This document shows, one piece after another, positions 51,209 to 64,000 of a DNA stretch of 64,000 nucleotides (position 1 is its first letter; every line of letters begins with the position of its first letter). A program made the translations under genes and the position numbers. This stretch comes from Plasmodiophora brassicae (lineage: Eukaryota; Endomyxa: Phytomyxea; Phytomyxea; Plasmodiophorida), in NCBI GenBank assembly GCA_036867785.1, contig CP145411.1, positions 1,364,001 to 1,428,000 of the forward strand, given 5' to 3'. The notes under the pieces were generated by a model. It saw only the letters and a list, made by a program, of their open reading frames with translations. It was not told the origin of the DNA and did not search any database.

Positions 51209-52192
51209 TTAGGCGCGCGATATGATGGGCACACAGTCCGCCCGACGTACGTTTGTGACCTTCTGGAGGCTCTCACGGGAAGCCAGGCTGCCGTACAGGA
51301 CAGAGCTGGGCGTGACCATGAAGAAGACGCGGTCCTTGCTGTCGGGGGCTGTGCTCGGCATCGTCTGCGTGTAACGGGCGGTCCAGTCGTAGGCGGACGT
51401 CGCCCCCGTGCTCTGGGTGTACAAGTCCTTGGTTCGAGATTGCGGCTCGCCGGCCTGAACGAGGAGACCGCTCGAATCCATTCTCGTCTTCCCCGGTGGA
51501 ATCGGCACCGGCCGGTCGAACATAACGTGACTCAGTTTGAGTTTGCCCAGGTCCAGGTCGGGGTAGACAGGCAGCACAGAGACGGCTTCCAGATTCTTGT
51601 TCGTTGCATGTACAGGACGCCGACGATGCACGGCGAACGACTCCTCAACGCGATGCGAGATCGCATCGGGGTTGGCATTCGCCTTCTGAGCCGGGCCGTT
51701 CGCCTCGGGGATGCTGTCTTTCCGCTTCGCCACGGCCGTCGTGGCAAACAGGTTACTCGACATGATCTCCGGCTTCCTGAACCATTTGGCAACGGGCGCT
51801 TCCTGGGCTTGTTCACGCCGCCTCGTGATCGCAGAACGGCCCGTCTTCATGAGGTCCTTGGCGAGTGACACGAGCAGCTCGTCATCAGGGTGCAACTCAG
51901 TACTTCCCGACGGGTGCAGCGCATACGCGTCAGGATCAATAGCCTCGATCGGGATGGACAGGTCCCATTCTGTGAACAGCTCCGTCTTCGTTCGCACCTC
52001 CAGCGAGCTGGCGCAGAACGCCACGATCCGATCCATGTCGACCGGCATGCGCAGCAGCTTGCCGTCGCAGGGCACTTCGGGCAGTTCAACCCGCATGTCG
52101 ACATCGCCCATGAACTGCGACCGTTTCTTCTTCGGCGCCGACCCGCCATCCGCCTGCACCTTTGCCGGCGTCGCTGCCGCACGCTTCGACAT
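51209..52192 (-). CDS. PAF1: PAF1 complex subunit PAF1
   Basis: Intronless, 327 residues. KWFRKPEIMSSNLF matches the conserved WLRKTEYIS segment, KNLEAVSVLPVYPDLDL the VEVLPVFPDF segment, and VMFDRP the VIFDSDP segment of PAF1, the founding subunit of the RNA polymerase II elongation complex that guides H2B ubiquitylation and H3K4 methylation. KDRVFFMVTPSSVLYGSLASRESL near the end matches the conserved C-terminal strand. The human protein is longer mainly in its acidic tail, which is missing here. The basic KKKRS near the N-terminus could be a nuclear signal. Confidence 0.85.
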   Translation of the reverse strand: MSKRAAATPAKVQADGGSAPKKKRSQFMGDVDMRVELPEVPCDGKLLRMPVDMDRIVAFCASSLEVRTKTELFTEWDLSIPIEAIDPDAYALHPSGSTELHPDDELLVSLAKDLMKTGRSAITRRREQAQEAPVAKWFRKPEIMSSNLFATTAVAKRKDSIPEANGPAQKANANPDAISHRVEESFAVHRRRPVHATNKNLEAVSVLPVYPDLDLGKLKLSHVMFDRPVPIPPGKTRMDSSGLLVQAGEPQSRTKDLYTQSTGATSAYDWTARYTQTMPSTAPDSKDRVFFMVTPSSVLYGSLASRESLQKVTNVRRADCVPIISRA

Positions 52193-52300
52193 GGCAACTC
52201 CGTCGCGCGCGCCGCACACTTTGTGTGCAGCCACGTTAGTCCGAAGCTGGACGCTGCCCTCCTGTGGTATGTATGTAGGTACAGTAAGTACATGACTCTG

Positions 52301-52327
52301 TATTGTATTGTAGCCTACAATACAATA
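52301..52327. promoter_or_regulatory. 27-bp perfect palindrome in the PAF1/SLC19 promoter
   Basis: tattgtattgtag (52301-52313), a single central c (52314), and ctacaatacaata (52315-52327) form perfect 13-base arms. It lies 109 bases upstream of the PAF1 start and 170 bases upstream of the SLC19-like start. Symmetry fits a dimeric transcription-factor site. The surroundings are A/T rich relative to both genes. Confidence 0.6.
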
Positions 52328-52496
52328 ACAACCCATTCATCAAACACACCTATACAAAAGGCCGCGCTCGCTTCACCGATCTTTTTGTTGAGCCGGACGA
52401 CAAATCGTCACAGTCGGTCGCTATTTCTGGTAATCGCGGCATGATGCGATCTGCAAGGTCGCGGTGCGGCCCGCCGGCAAAGTGCGAAGCTGGTTG

Positions 52497-54017
52497 ATGG
52501 CGGAGACTGCGTCGACGGCGGCGAATGACAGGGCGCCGTATGCGGTCTGCGCCTTCCTGATGGGCGTCGCCGTTTTCCTGTCCATATCGCCGATCGAGTC
52601 GTACCTGCCGGAATACCTCCGCACGCATGTCGGCCTGTCGCTCGAGCAGATCAACGGCGATATCTGGCCCATCTACAATTACGCGTTCGTCATCGGCATT
52701 GTTCCGCTGTCCGTCATCAGCGAATACCTGTCCGGGTACACGGTTGTCATCGCGCTGTCCATTGTGCTCCGCCTGCTGTCCTCGTTGATCATCCGGTTTG
52801 GGGCGCCCGGATCGTTGATGACGCAGCAAGCGGCCATGGTCGCGTTAGGCGTCTCGGCGGCCTGTAAAGGCCCGTTCATCGCGTTCGTGTACACGCTGCT
52901 GCCTTCACGACATTATCAAATGGTAACCGGGTGGATGAGGGCAGGCAACCTTGCCGCGCACGTCGCCGGTGGCCTTCTGGGATATTTGTTCAAGTCGACG
53001 CTGGACGCTCCTTGGTCAACGTTCTTCAATGTGCAACAGTCGTCCATCTGCGTGTCTTTCCTGTTCCTGGTTCTCGCCATCATTTCGTCCAAGTTCGTGA
53101 TCAAGAAGGCAGGCAGCGCCGACGTCGTATCGACAGCGCCGATTGTGAAGTCTGTTGCACAGCTTAGGAAGCTAATTGGTGCGCTGGAACATGAATTCCG
53201 CCGTGCACGACGCTAATCGTTGGTTATGTACCTAGGCGAACTGTACCCGACGTCAACGATAGCATTGTGGTCGATCTGGGCCTGTTGTGCGTTTGCGTTG
53301 TTTGATTTGATCGCTGGTTACCATTCGACGTTGTACCTGACGATTGATCGGTCCGCGAACAAGAACGGGATTGTTCTTGCTGTCAGCCGGGTCTCATCAG
53401 CACTCACAACCCTGGCTGTCTCCCACACGTCGTTTAGTGTGGTATGGCGCTCCGTAACCAATATCTTGACCTGCAACGCCCGGCTGAGTGATGTCGTGTC
53501 AGGATCGTTTCGGACTACCTATCGTCAGCGTCGGTTCGTTGACCATCGCCTGCTTGACACTTGCCTCAGGTTCGTTGCTGTGCTTCCGTATGCGATGTAC
53601 CTTTCTGACGTCTGTCTAGGATTCGCGACCAATATCTACGTTTCGTAAGTTACTCTGTCCTCTGCAATGCGTTTGGCTGGTGCGATTAAGGCGTCCGCTA
53701 GGTATTGCTGCTTGATTGTCATATGCTCAATGTTTGAGTGCCTGTTCTGCCTGGCGCGGTCGTATATCGCAATCGAGACACCTCGATCGCTGCGCGGTAT
53801 CGCCATCTTCTTCAACACTGTCGCCGCCCTGATCATCGAGGCCGGCCTCCAGATGGCATGCGGCCCGTGGATGTTCGCCCTAAGCATCCGCGTCAAATTC
53901 CTTGTCTTCGGTGTCCTATTCGCTGCTCTTTCCGTGGGCATCGCTATCGGGCACTGGTCGCGATCGTCGTCTACGCCTGAAAAGAGCACCACAGTAGGTG
54001 ACGTCGAGATAGCCTAA
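52497..54017 (+). CDS. SLC19-like folate/thiamine carrier
   Basis: Multi-exon. The first exon has the family start: SPIESYLPEYLRTHVGLSLEQINGDIWPIYNYAF (compare the SPxESYLTxFLT...IYPVWTYSY pattern of reduced-folate and thiamine transporters), then YTVVIALSIVLRL and a large hydrophobic N-domain. The C-domain carries YLGELYPTSTIALWSIWACCAFALFDLI, NKNGIVLAVSRVSSALTTLAVSHTSF and IFFNTVAALIIEAGLQM. About 430 residues and roughly twelve helices, as in SLC19. Substrate (folate, thiamine or another cofactor) cannot be told from the sequence. The join near 53200 and the last joins were not fully checked. Confidence 0.78.
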
Positions 54018-54236
54018 ACCGCGTAAACCATATAGACGTCGGCGGGGACGTGTTCGGCTGCCCGTTATCGTGGTGTGCCGCCCGTGGTATCAAGCAAGGT
54101 TTCACTCGGTTCATTGTGGCCTCGCTATTGTCATATTGTAACACACTGGTCCTTCGCCTGGCCGTTCATATCACCTACCAACGCTTGGCATCTTGTCGTG
54201 TTGCCGGTTCCTAGAAGGATAGAAGGATGGTGCCGT

Positions 54237-55400
54237 TTATTGTCGGCTGCATGCTGCCTTCTTGCAACCGGGTCGGATCTGCTGCCAGTGGTGGTGCGCC
54301 TCACGAATGATATCGAGCGCGTAGTCGGCTGGCATCAGTCGACCGTCGAACAGCAGCTTGTTCTTGATGGGGTATCCTTCAGCGATCTTGTAGGTCGAGA
54401 AGAACTCGCGTATGGCATCAAGGTTCGCTTCCGGCACGGGGGCCCCAGCATCGGCGCCCCCTGATGACTCCTCCGGAACCTTCCGCACGATGACTTTCCA
54501 GTCGGCCTCGTTCTGGTCAATGAGACCGACGATGCCCAGGACGTGAACCGTGGCAATCTCGCCTATGAAAATGCACTCAGACACAAATGGGCCTATAGCA
54601 GTGACCCGCCTGGAAAGCCTACCATACGCCATGGGGGTTTCCGACACTTCCACGGCGTCTGACGTCACCGATTCCGTTAGATACGTCTGCCCTTGGTTCT
54701 CACGACAGCAACAACGGGTACCTACCGAGCGGGTCGTCGTCACCTCCGCAACGGGCGTCGGGATGCACCCATTGGGGATCCTCCCACGTTTGTGGCAGCG
54801 CGCCGTAGTTGAACGGAATGTCGCCAATTTTGAACTCCCTATGGAGGAACACATCAGGCACGCGTGGGAGGCGTCCTTGACGAACCAAACCGCAGCTCGC
54901 CCGCTTTGTTGATGTCCTGCCGAATTGGGTTCATGTCGTCGTCTTTGGAGATTTCCATCTTCCGGCGCGTCCTGAACGCACACGCGTTAAGGCCCGCTTC
55001 AAGCGGGGTGAAACCGGGACACGAACCCTTTGGGGATCTCGTTGACGTAATTCAACAGCAGCGGGCCGCTGCTGAACAGCGGGATATCGTGCCATGCGGA
55101 GACGCGCTGACCGGCGCGCGTGACGAACAGGCGGTACTTGTACGACCCGACGGCACCGTCCTCGGACGTCCCCTATACGTCCGTCGAGTTCAGACGAGCC
55201 GAACCCGCGCACGTCCCGCAATCGCTAGGACCAACCCATACGGTCGACAGGGACCGCCACCATCCAGGCCGGCGCGCACCGCGACGAACGACCTGCCGCA
55301 GCATTGCACGTCGTCGACGGAGAGACGCGCGCGCGCTTGCGCACGGCATGTCCCGTGAGGGGTAACCGCTCAGGAAGCGCGCTAGACGTCTGATATGCAT
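54237..55400 (-). CDS. Inorganic pyrophosphatase, mitochondrial type
   Basis: Exons joined by short introns. An Arg-rich presequence (RRLARFLSG, then RASLRRRRAMLRQVVRRG) suggests mitochondrial import; start at 55400 or 55349. The catalytic body shows YKYRLFVTRAGQRVSAWHDIPLF, KMEISKDDDMNPIRQDI, FNYGALPQTWEDP, GGDDDPLDAVEV (the PPase signature D-x-D-P-x-D with metal-binding Asp), YGEIATVHVLGIVGLIDQNEADWKVIV and an HHHW-like end. It hydrolyses PPi to phosphate. Tail: stop at 54237. Lies downstream of the enoyl-CoA hydratase on the same strand, 132 bases apart. Confidence 0.9.
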
Positions 55401-55532
55401 TGTTGGCGCTAACGCCTGGATGCGTTGCTGCGATGCCGCCTGTTCGCTCGCAGACCTACGGTCCCGATTCTTTCCCGAGGCGTTCCCATTCGTTGTCGGA
55501 GGTCGTTCCACGTCAGTAGACAGTGTCGATGT

Positions 55533-56542
55533 TTATTCGCCTTTGTACTGCGGGGTTCGTTTCTCAAGGAACGCGGCGATCCCTTCACGCCGATCGGCCG
55601 TATTGATGACCTGCGCGTAGCACAGCTCCTCGATGGCCATGCCGGTCGTTTGGTCGACCTCCAGTCCGCGGTCGATGGCCTGCTTCGCGACCCGCAGCGC
55701 TATCGGTGCCTGATGGATGACACACCGTTATATGCCGAGACGGCTCGCCGAGAGCGAATCTCCTACGCTCGGAAGGATTTCGTCGGCCAACTCCAGGGCG
55801 CGATCGATGGCCGACGGGGCATCCACAAAGTGGCTGACGACGCCTGCCGTTCGGGTCAGCCTGCGTCACGTGGTATACGACGCCCCGATCTACGAACCGA
55901 ACTCGAACGCGCGCTTGCCGTCGAGCCTCCGTCCTGTGAAGATGAGTTCCTTCGACCTCGTGGCACCAATCAGTCGGGGAAGCCGTTGCGTCCCACCGGC
56001 CCTATCACAACGCCGTTGCTCAGCGGATAGGCGACTCGCCTGCGTTCGATCGGATGCGCGCACCCAGGTATAATGCCCAGGCGGGTCTCGACCAATCCCA
56101 GCATCGCCGACGGGCAGGCGACACGGAAATCGCATGCCAGCGCCAGTTCGAGCCCACCGCCGACGGCGGCCCCGTCAATCACGGCGATCGTCGGCTGCGG
56201 CAGCGTCTCCACTTCCGTGAACGTCGCGCGCAGGCCTTGCACGAACGCGGCGACGTCGGCGGGCGACATTGTCGCGCGCTCCTTGAGGTCGGCGCCGGCG
56301 CAGAACACGTTCGGCACAGCGCTCTCCAGGACCACGACGCGCACGCTGCGGTCGAACCGCACCGACGCGACCGTCTGTCGCAGCTGGGCGACCAGGTCGC
56401 GACCCAGCGCGTTGCGCGCCTCGGGACGGCATAGGGCGATGCGCGCGACACCGTTCGGCGCGACGCGGACGGACGCCTGGACGGCCGCCGCCGCCGTCCC
56501 GATCAGACGGCGCCCGCACCGACGCGCCGCCGCTGAAAACAT
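55533..56542 (-). CDS. Enoyl-CoA hydratase (AUH/ECHDC2-like), mitochondrial
   Basis: Crotonase-fold enzyme. An Arg- and Ala-rich start ([19 protein letters not shown]) suggests mitochondrial import. [25 protein letters not shown] (oxyanion loop), [32 protein letters not shown] and, after an intron, [11 protein letters not shown] are AUH/ECHDC2-like. Both catalytic Glu positions (in GGGLEL and VETRLG) are present. [12 protein letters not shown] and a C-terminal block ending TPQYKG follow. It hydrates enoyl-CoA in branched-chain or fatty-acid oxidation. AUH also binds AU-rich RNA; nothing here shows that. Confidence 0.9.
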
Positions 56543-56620
56543 TGATTTTGACGCTCGTTTGAGGCAGCAGCAGAGAGGCGTCGCGTGTTCTTATTCGTGC
56601 AACGCAGGGGGGGATGCCCG

Positions 56621-58150
56621 CTACGCGAACGCGTATTCGTCGTGGGTGTAGGCGTCGGTGTACAGCTCGAACATTTCGGAGGCGGTGGCGATGCGCGGGT
56701 TGTTGCCCGGCGATCCGGACGCGATCGCCTGGTCGACCATCAGGGGGACCAGGCGGAAGTACCGCTCGTGGTCGACGCCGTACTGCTTGGGCGTTGGGAT
56801 GCGCAGGTCGTGGTTGAGGCGCACGAGCTCTGGGCCGACCGTTAGGGCTGTGGCTGCGCAAGGTCGAGCAGGCGGAACGAACCTTCGAGTAGGAGTTCGA
56901 CGGCTCTGAGGTCGGCGCCTTTCTGGACGTCGATGCCCATTGCACGAGCGCAGTCGGCGTAACGTGCAACGTCCTGCGTCAGACACAGGGAGTCAGAGGT
57001 CTGAAGGTTGCGGTCGACGTTTGGGGGGTGCGGCTGACTGACGGCTTGTACTGAGAAGCCCGTCACGACTGGAAGAAGCATGGCGTTCGACAGACCATGA
57101 GGGATGCCGAAGTGTGCACCGAGAGGGCGGGCCATGCCATGGACAAGGGCAACGGACGCGTTGGAGAACGCCATGCCTGATCAAGCAGAGGCGCCAGTGA
57201 GTATTGACCAGCCCCCTTATCGTGACCAACGCGAACCTGCTTGAGTTGCCCCCAGCATCATTGCCTCGCGGGCCGTCCGGTTCGTGGGCTCCGTACAAAC
57301 GGTACGAATGTGCTTCCCGATCGCGCCCATGGCCGCGAGTGCCAGTGCATCGGAGAACCCGTTTCGCTTCCGGGACACGTAACTCTCGATGGCATGCGTC
57401 AACGCGTCCAGCCCGGTATGAGATGTTAACGTCTTGGGACACGACATGGTGTACTCATAGTCGACCAGCGCCGCTACCGGTTGGAACGCGGGTGCCATGC
57501 ACAGTATCTTCTCGTGTGTCTTGGAATCGGTGATCACGGTAGCCTTCGTCACCTCCGATCCTGATCAGCGCGCTCAGACCCCTCAGCTACTGGGCAGTTA
57601 CCTATACGCATCTGACCTGTCCCTGCCGTGGTCGGAAGCTATAGTGATGATAGTCAGCGTATCGTACGGGTAACAGCGAGCCAAACGGGCAGACATACAG
57701 CCACGACTGGATACCCGGGAGCGGGATTGTTTGGAGCGCGGTACTTTGACAGGTCCAGATCGTCGTGGCCGATAACCGACACAGCTTTGGCGAGATCGAT
57801 AGGTGACCCGCCACCTAACGCAACGATTCCGTCGTAGCCGCCCTGGCGAAACACGTTGAGCGCATGCTCTAAACAGTAACTGGTCGGCTCCGGGACAGTC
57901 TCGTCAAAGACATCCATGTTTGCTACAGCAGGCCTGCGTCAAACACGCCGAGCAACCCAGCAGCAGGGCACAACGAGCACGGACGGCAAACGTCTGACGC
58001 GAGGTCGACGAGCTCGCCAGCGTGGCCCGCCTTGACCATGAACTTATCGGTGATCAGCAGAGGTCGCCGGATGCCGAACTGATCCAGCGCCGACCCGATT
58101 TCGCGCCGCGCCCCGCCCCGGATGCACAGCAGGCGCGGCAGCGAAATCAT
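56621..58150 (-). CDS. Iron-containing alcohol dehydrogenase, bacterial type
   Basis: Group III Fe-ADH. PLLITDKFMVKAGHAGEL, VFDETVPEPT, GYDGIVALGGGSPIDLAKA (NAD site), KATVITDSKTHEKILC, HTGLDALTHAIESYVSRK, and AFSNASVALVHGMARPLGAHFGIPHGLSNAMLL, which supply the metal-binding Asp and His residues, then IPTPKQYGVDHERY and SGSPGNNPR. The NNPR ending and whole order are closer to bacterial propanediol/lactaldehyde-type enzymes than to animal ADHFE1. Introns of standard size interrupt it, so it is a resident gene. Substrate not predictable. Confidence 0.87.
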
Positions 58151-58411
58151 GGCCCAGGGCGGCGATCAACAGCCGCAACCCCTAAAGCCCCGTGGCGATT
58201 GCGTCGGCTGACAAAAACCAACCGGCGCCGCCGCCGCGTGGCAGCTGCGTCCGGCGGCCGTTGACTGCAGGCGGCAACGGGGGCAGCAGCCGGGGCTGCA
58301 CGAACGTTCCGTAAACTGAAAGACGGCCCCAGCCCCGGGACCGCGTGGCGTGACTGTTGACAGGACGGAGTAGGACGTAGGTAGTCCGTGACGTGCCTGC
58401 CCTGGGCGCCG

Positions 58412-62694
<4,283 letters not shown>

Positions 62695-63062
62695 ATACCT
62701 AGGCAGGCAGATACGCGAGCGTACACGATAAATGGCAATTGCACTATTATTTACCACGTTGTCTGACGCCCAACAAGCGTGACACGGTTGAAAGTTTGCC
62801 TTATAGCAGATTCTTTTTCGAATAGAACGGCCATTAGGCTGCCAGACGCGCGCACGGTAATGCCATATTCTGCACAGCCTCGTCCGTTACCACTCGCCTC
62901 TCCTGATGATCCAATTATTATTTATGCCACTCGCAGCGTCCGCCCGAAACGATGAACTGCAATCTCCGCCGAAGTTCGCGCCGAACCTGATGTGCCCTAA
63001 ATATAGCGCGACGACTCCCACAGATCCGGGTCCGCGGCCGGCCGGCTGACAGAACGGCGAAC
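62695..63062. other. Intergenic, GCN2 to ubiquitin protease
   Basis: 368 bases, A/T-richer at 62720-62830. Includes the GCN2 3' UTR and the upstream flank of the next gene. No feature supported; no clear AATAAA within the first 100 bases. Confidence 0.4.
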
Positions 63063-64000
63063 ATGACGACAAGAGTGGCAATATTGGCAGCGACGGCACG
63101 GCAGTGGGTGGCGGCGCACGCCGTGCCGGTCATCGGAGTGCTGGCGCTGACCGCCGTCGCTACCTGTGTAACCATCGCCGTCGCCATCAACCACGGCAAG
63201 AGCGCGTCTCCGTCAGGGCATCCCGTGCCTCCCGTCCAGAACCAGCCGCCGTCGCTTCCGCCGACCTTCGCCGCACGCATCCTCCGGAACCCTGCTGTTC
63301 AAGCCGCTGCCGGTGGATTTCCTCTGCTTGCATTATCCGGTCTGAGCGAGTATGGCAACGTCCCTGTTCCGGCCGTTGAACGCTGGTTGAGCGTCACATG
63401 TGGTGGCAAATGCAAGGCGGCGTTGTTAGCGGCGGCTGTAACGATTGTCCCTGCAACGATTGGCGCCTATCGTTTCACGTCGCAGAGCTCACGACAAGAG
63501 AAACAGGAAACTCCTCATCCTCCAGCGCCGCAAGAAGCAAGTGATGCATTGGCTGCTCCGGTTTCAGCCCAACCTGTTGACCGACCGTGGCCCACCGGGA
63601 TCAAGAACCTCGGAGCGACCTGCTATTCGAACAGTATTATGCAGATGCTGAGTGGCATCGACCCCGTCGTCGACTACGTCCTGTCGATCAACGGGTCGGC
63701 GCTTTCCAAATTGCCGCCGACCATGCAGCAGGTCGTCGCGACGTTACAGGTGGTGATGTCGCACGTCACGAATCCGTCAGCGGAGGTCGTGTCCGCGGAA
63801 GATTCGCAGAGCATGTTCGGTGCCATGAAGAGCGCCGCCAAGGCGGGCGCATTCGCCCACTCTTTGAACGACGAGTTCGTGGATGAGATGGTCACTGAGC
63901 GCCAATGCGCACGCGAATACCTGATGATGTTTGTCAAACCGCTGCTCGGTGCGATCGAGGCGGGACCCCACTGGAACCGTGCCCTCCAGTTCTCGCTTAC
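63063..64000 (+). CDS. Ubiquitin-specific protease with N-terminal membrane helices, 3' end missing
   Basis: The frame from the ATG at 63063 is open to the window end (312 codons). Two hydrophobic helices come first (VIGVLALTAVATCVTIAVAI, about residues 22-43, and KAALLAAAVTIVPATIGAY, about 118-138), then a short linker and the USP Cys box GIKNLGATCYSNSIMQML with the nucleophilic Cys and the oxyanion Asn. The His box lies beyond the window. Membrane anchoring ahead of a USP domain resembles USP30 of the mitochondrial outer membrane; the site of anchoring is not shown by sequence. Confidence 0.82.
   Translation, partial: MTTRVAILAATARQWVAAHAVPVIGVLALTAVATCVTIAVAINHGKSASPSGHPVPPVQNQPPSLPPTFAARILRNPAVQAAAGGFPLLALSGLSEYGNVPVPAVERWLSVTCGGKCKAALLAAAVTIVPATIGAYRFTSQSSRQEKQETPHPPAPQEASDALAAPVSAQPVDRPWPTGIKNLGATCYSNSIMQMLSGIDPVVDYVLSINGSALSKLPPTMQQVVATLQVVMSHVTNPSAEVVSAEDSQSMFGAMKSAAKAGAFAHSLNDEFVDEMVTERQCAREYLMMFVKPLLGAIEAGPHWNRALQFSL

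Overview
This window is nuclear DNA from a gene-dense, single-celled (or at least very compact) eukaryote. It carries about 35 protein genes on both strands, two tRNA genes and no recognisable transposon. Nearly every multi-exon gene reads correctly only if GT-AG introns of about 43 to 80 bases are removed, most of them 47 to 65. I checked this by hand: spliced lengths come out in frame for the PX/AGC kinase (10 exons), TM9SF, Sec61-beta, the Rheb-like gene, POP5, the UBC gene and several others. TAA, TAG and TGA all end genes, so the code looks standard. A TTC12-type dynein-assembly protein suggests a lineage that builds motile cilia. DCXR-like, SLC19-like, PGAP1, PAF1 and GCN2 homologues fit an opisthokont or other free-living protist. 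I cannot name the species.

Layout, 1-21 kb: WDHD1/Ctf4 (minus, running off the left edge), a BIRC6-type E2, a serine carboxypeptidase, a PX-domain AGC kinase, a secreted Ser-rich protein, a small predicted type I membrane protein, Sec61-beta, TM9SF, a Rheb-like GTPase fused to a four-helix membrane domain, POP5, a damaged CCR4-like exonuclease, a large CK1/TTBK-like kinase carrying CCCH fingers and AT-hooks, and a small heat-shock protein. 20-34 kb: a ZC2HC1-like zinc-finger protein, XRN2/Rat1, two identical tRNA-Ser(AGA) genes, TTC12, a SAYSvFN/SEC-C fusion, an acidic protein with WH2-like repeats, and a C2H2 finger protein. A 2.8-kb gene-poor stretch with hairpins and a diverged repeat follows.

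37-64 kb: PGAP1, a multi-pass membrane protein, a coiled-coil protein, a peroxiredoxin-glutaredoxin fusion, a DCXR-like reductase, a chromodomain protein, duplicated remnants of a phosphoesterase-like gene, a divergent eEF1A paralogue, two small proteins, a REV1-type BRCT-only protein, PAF1, an SLC19-like carrier, mitochondrial-type pyrophosphatase, enoyl-CoA hydratase, iron alcohol dehydrogenase, full-length GCN2, and the start of a membrane-anchored ubiquitin protease.

There is no operon. Genes are packed head-to-head (PAF1/SLC19, Fe-ADH/GCN2, eEF1A-like/coiled-coil) or tail-to-tail (Rheb-like/POP5; the 106-residue protein/BRCT, 31 bases apart). The most unusual content is in domain fusions: Rheb plus tetraspan, CK1 kinase plus CCCH plus AT-hooks, and SAYSvFN plus SEC-C. 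Also notable are the eEF1A paralogue without its catalytic histidine and the BRCT/PIP-like protein lacking a polymerase. All homology calls come from reading translations by eye; no database search was run.
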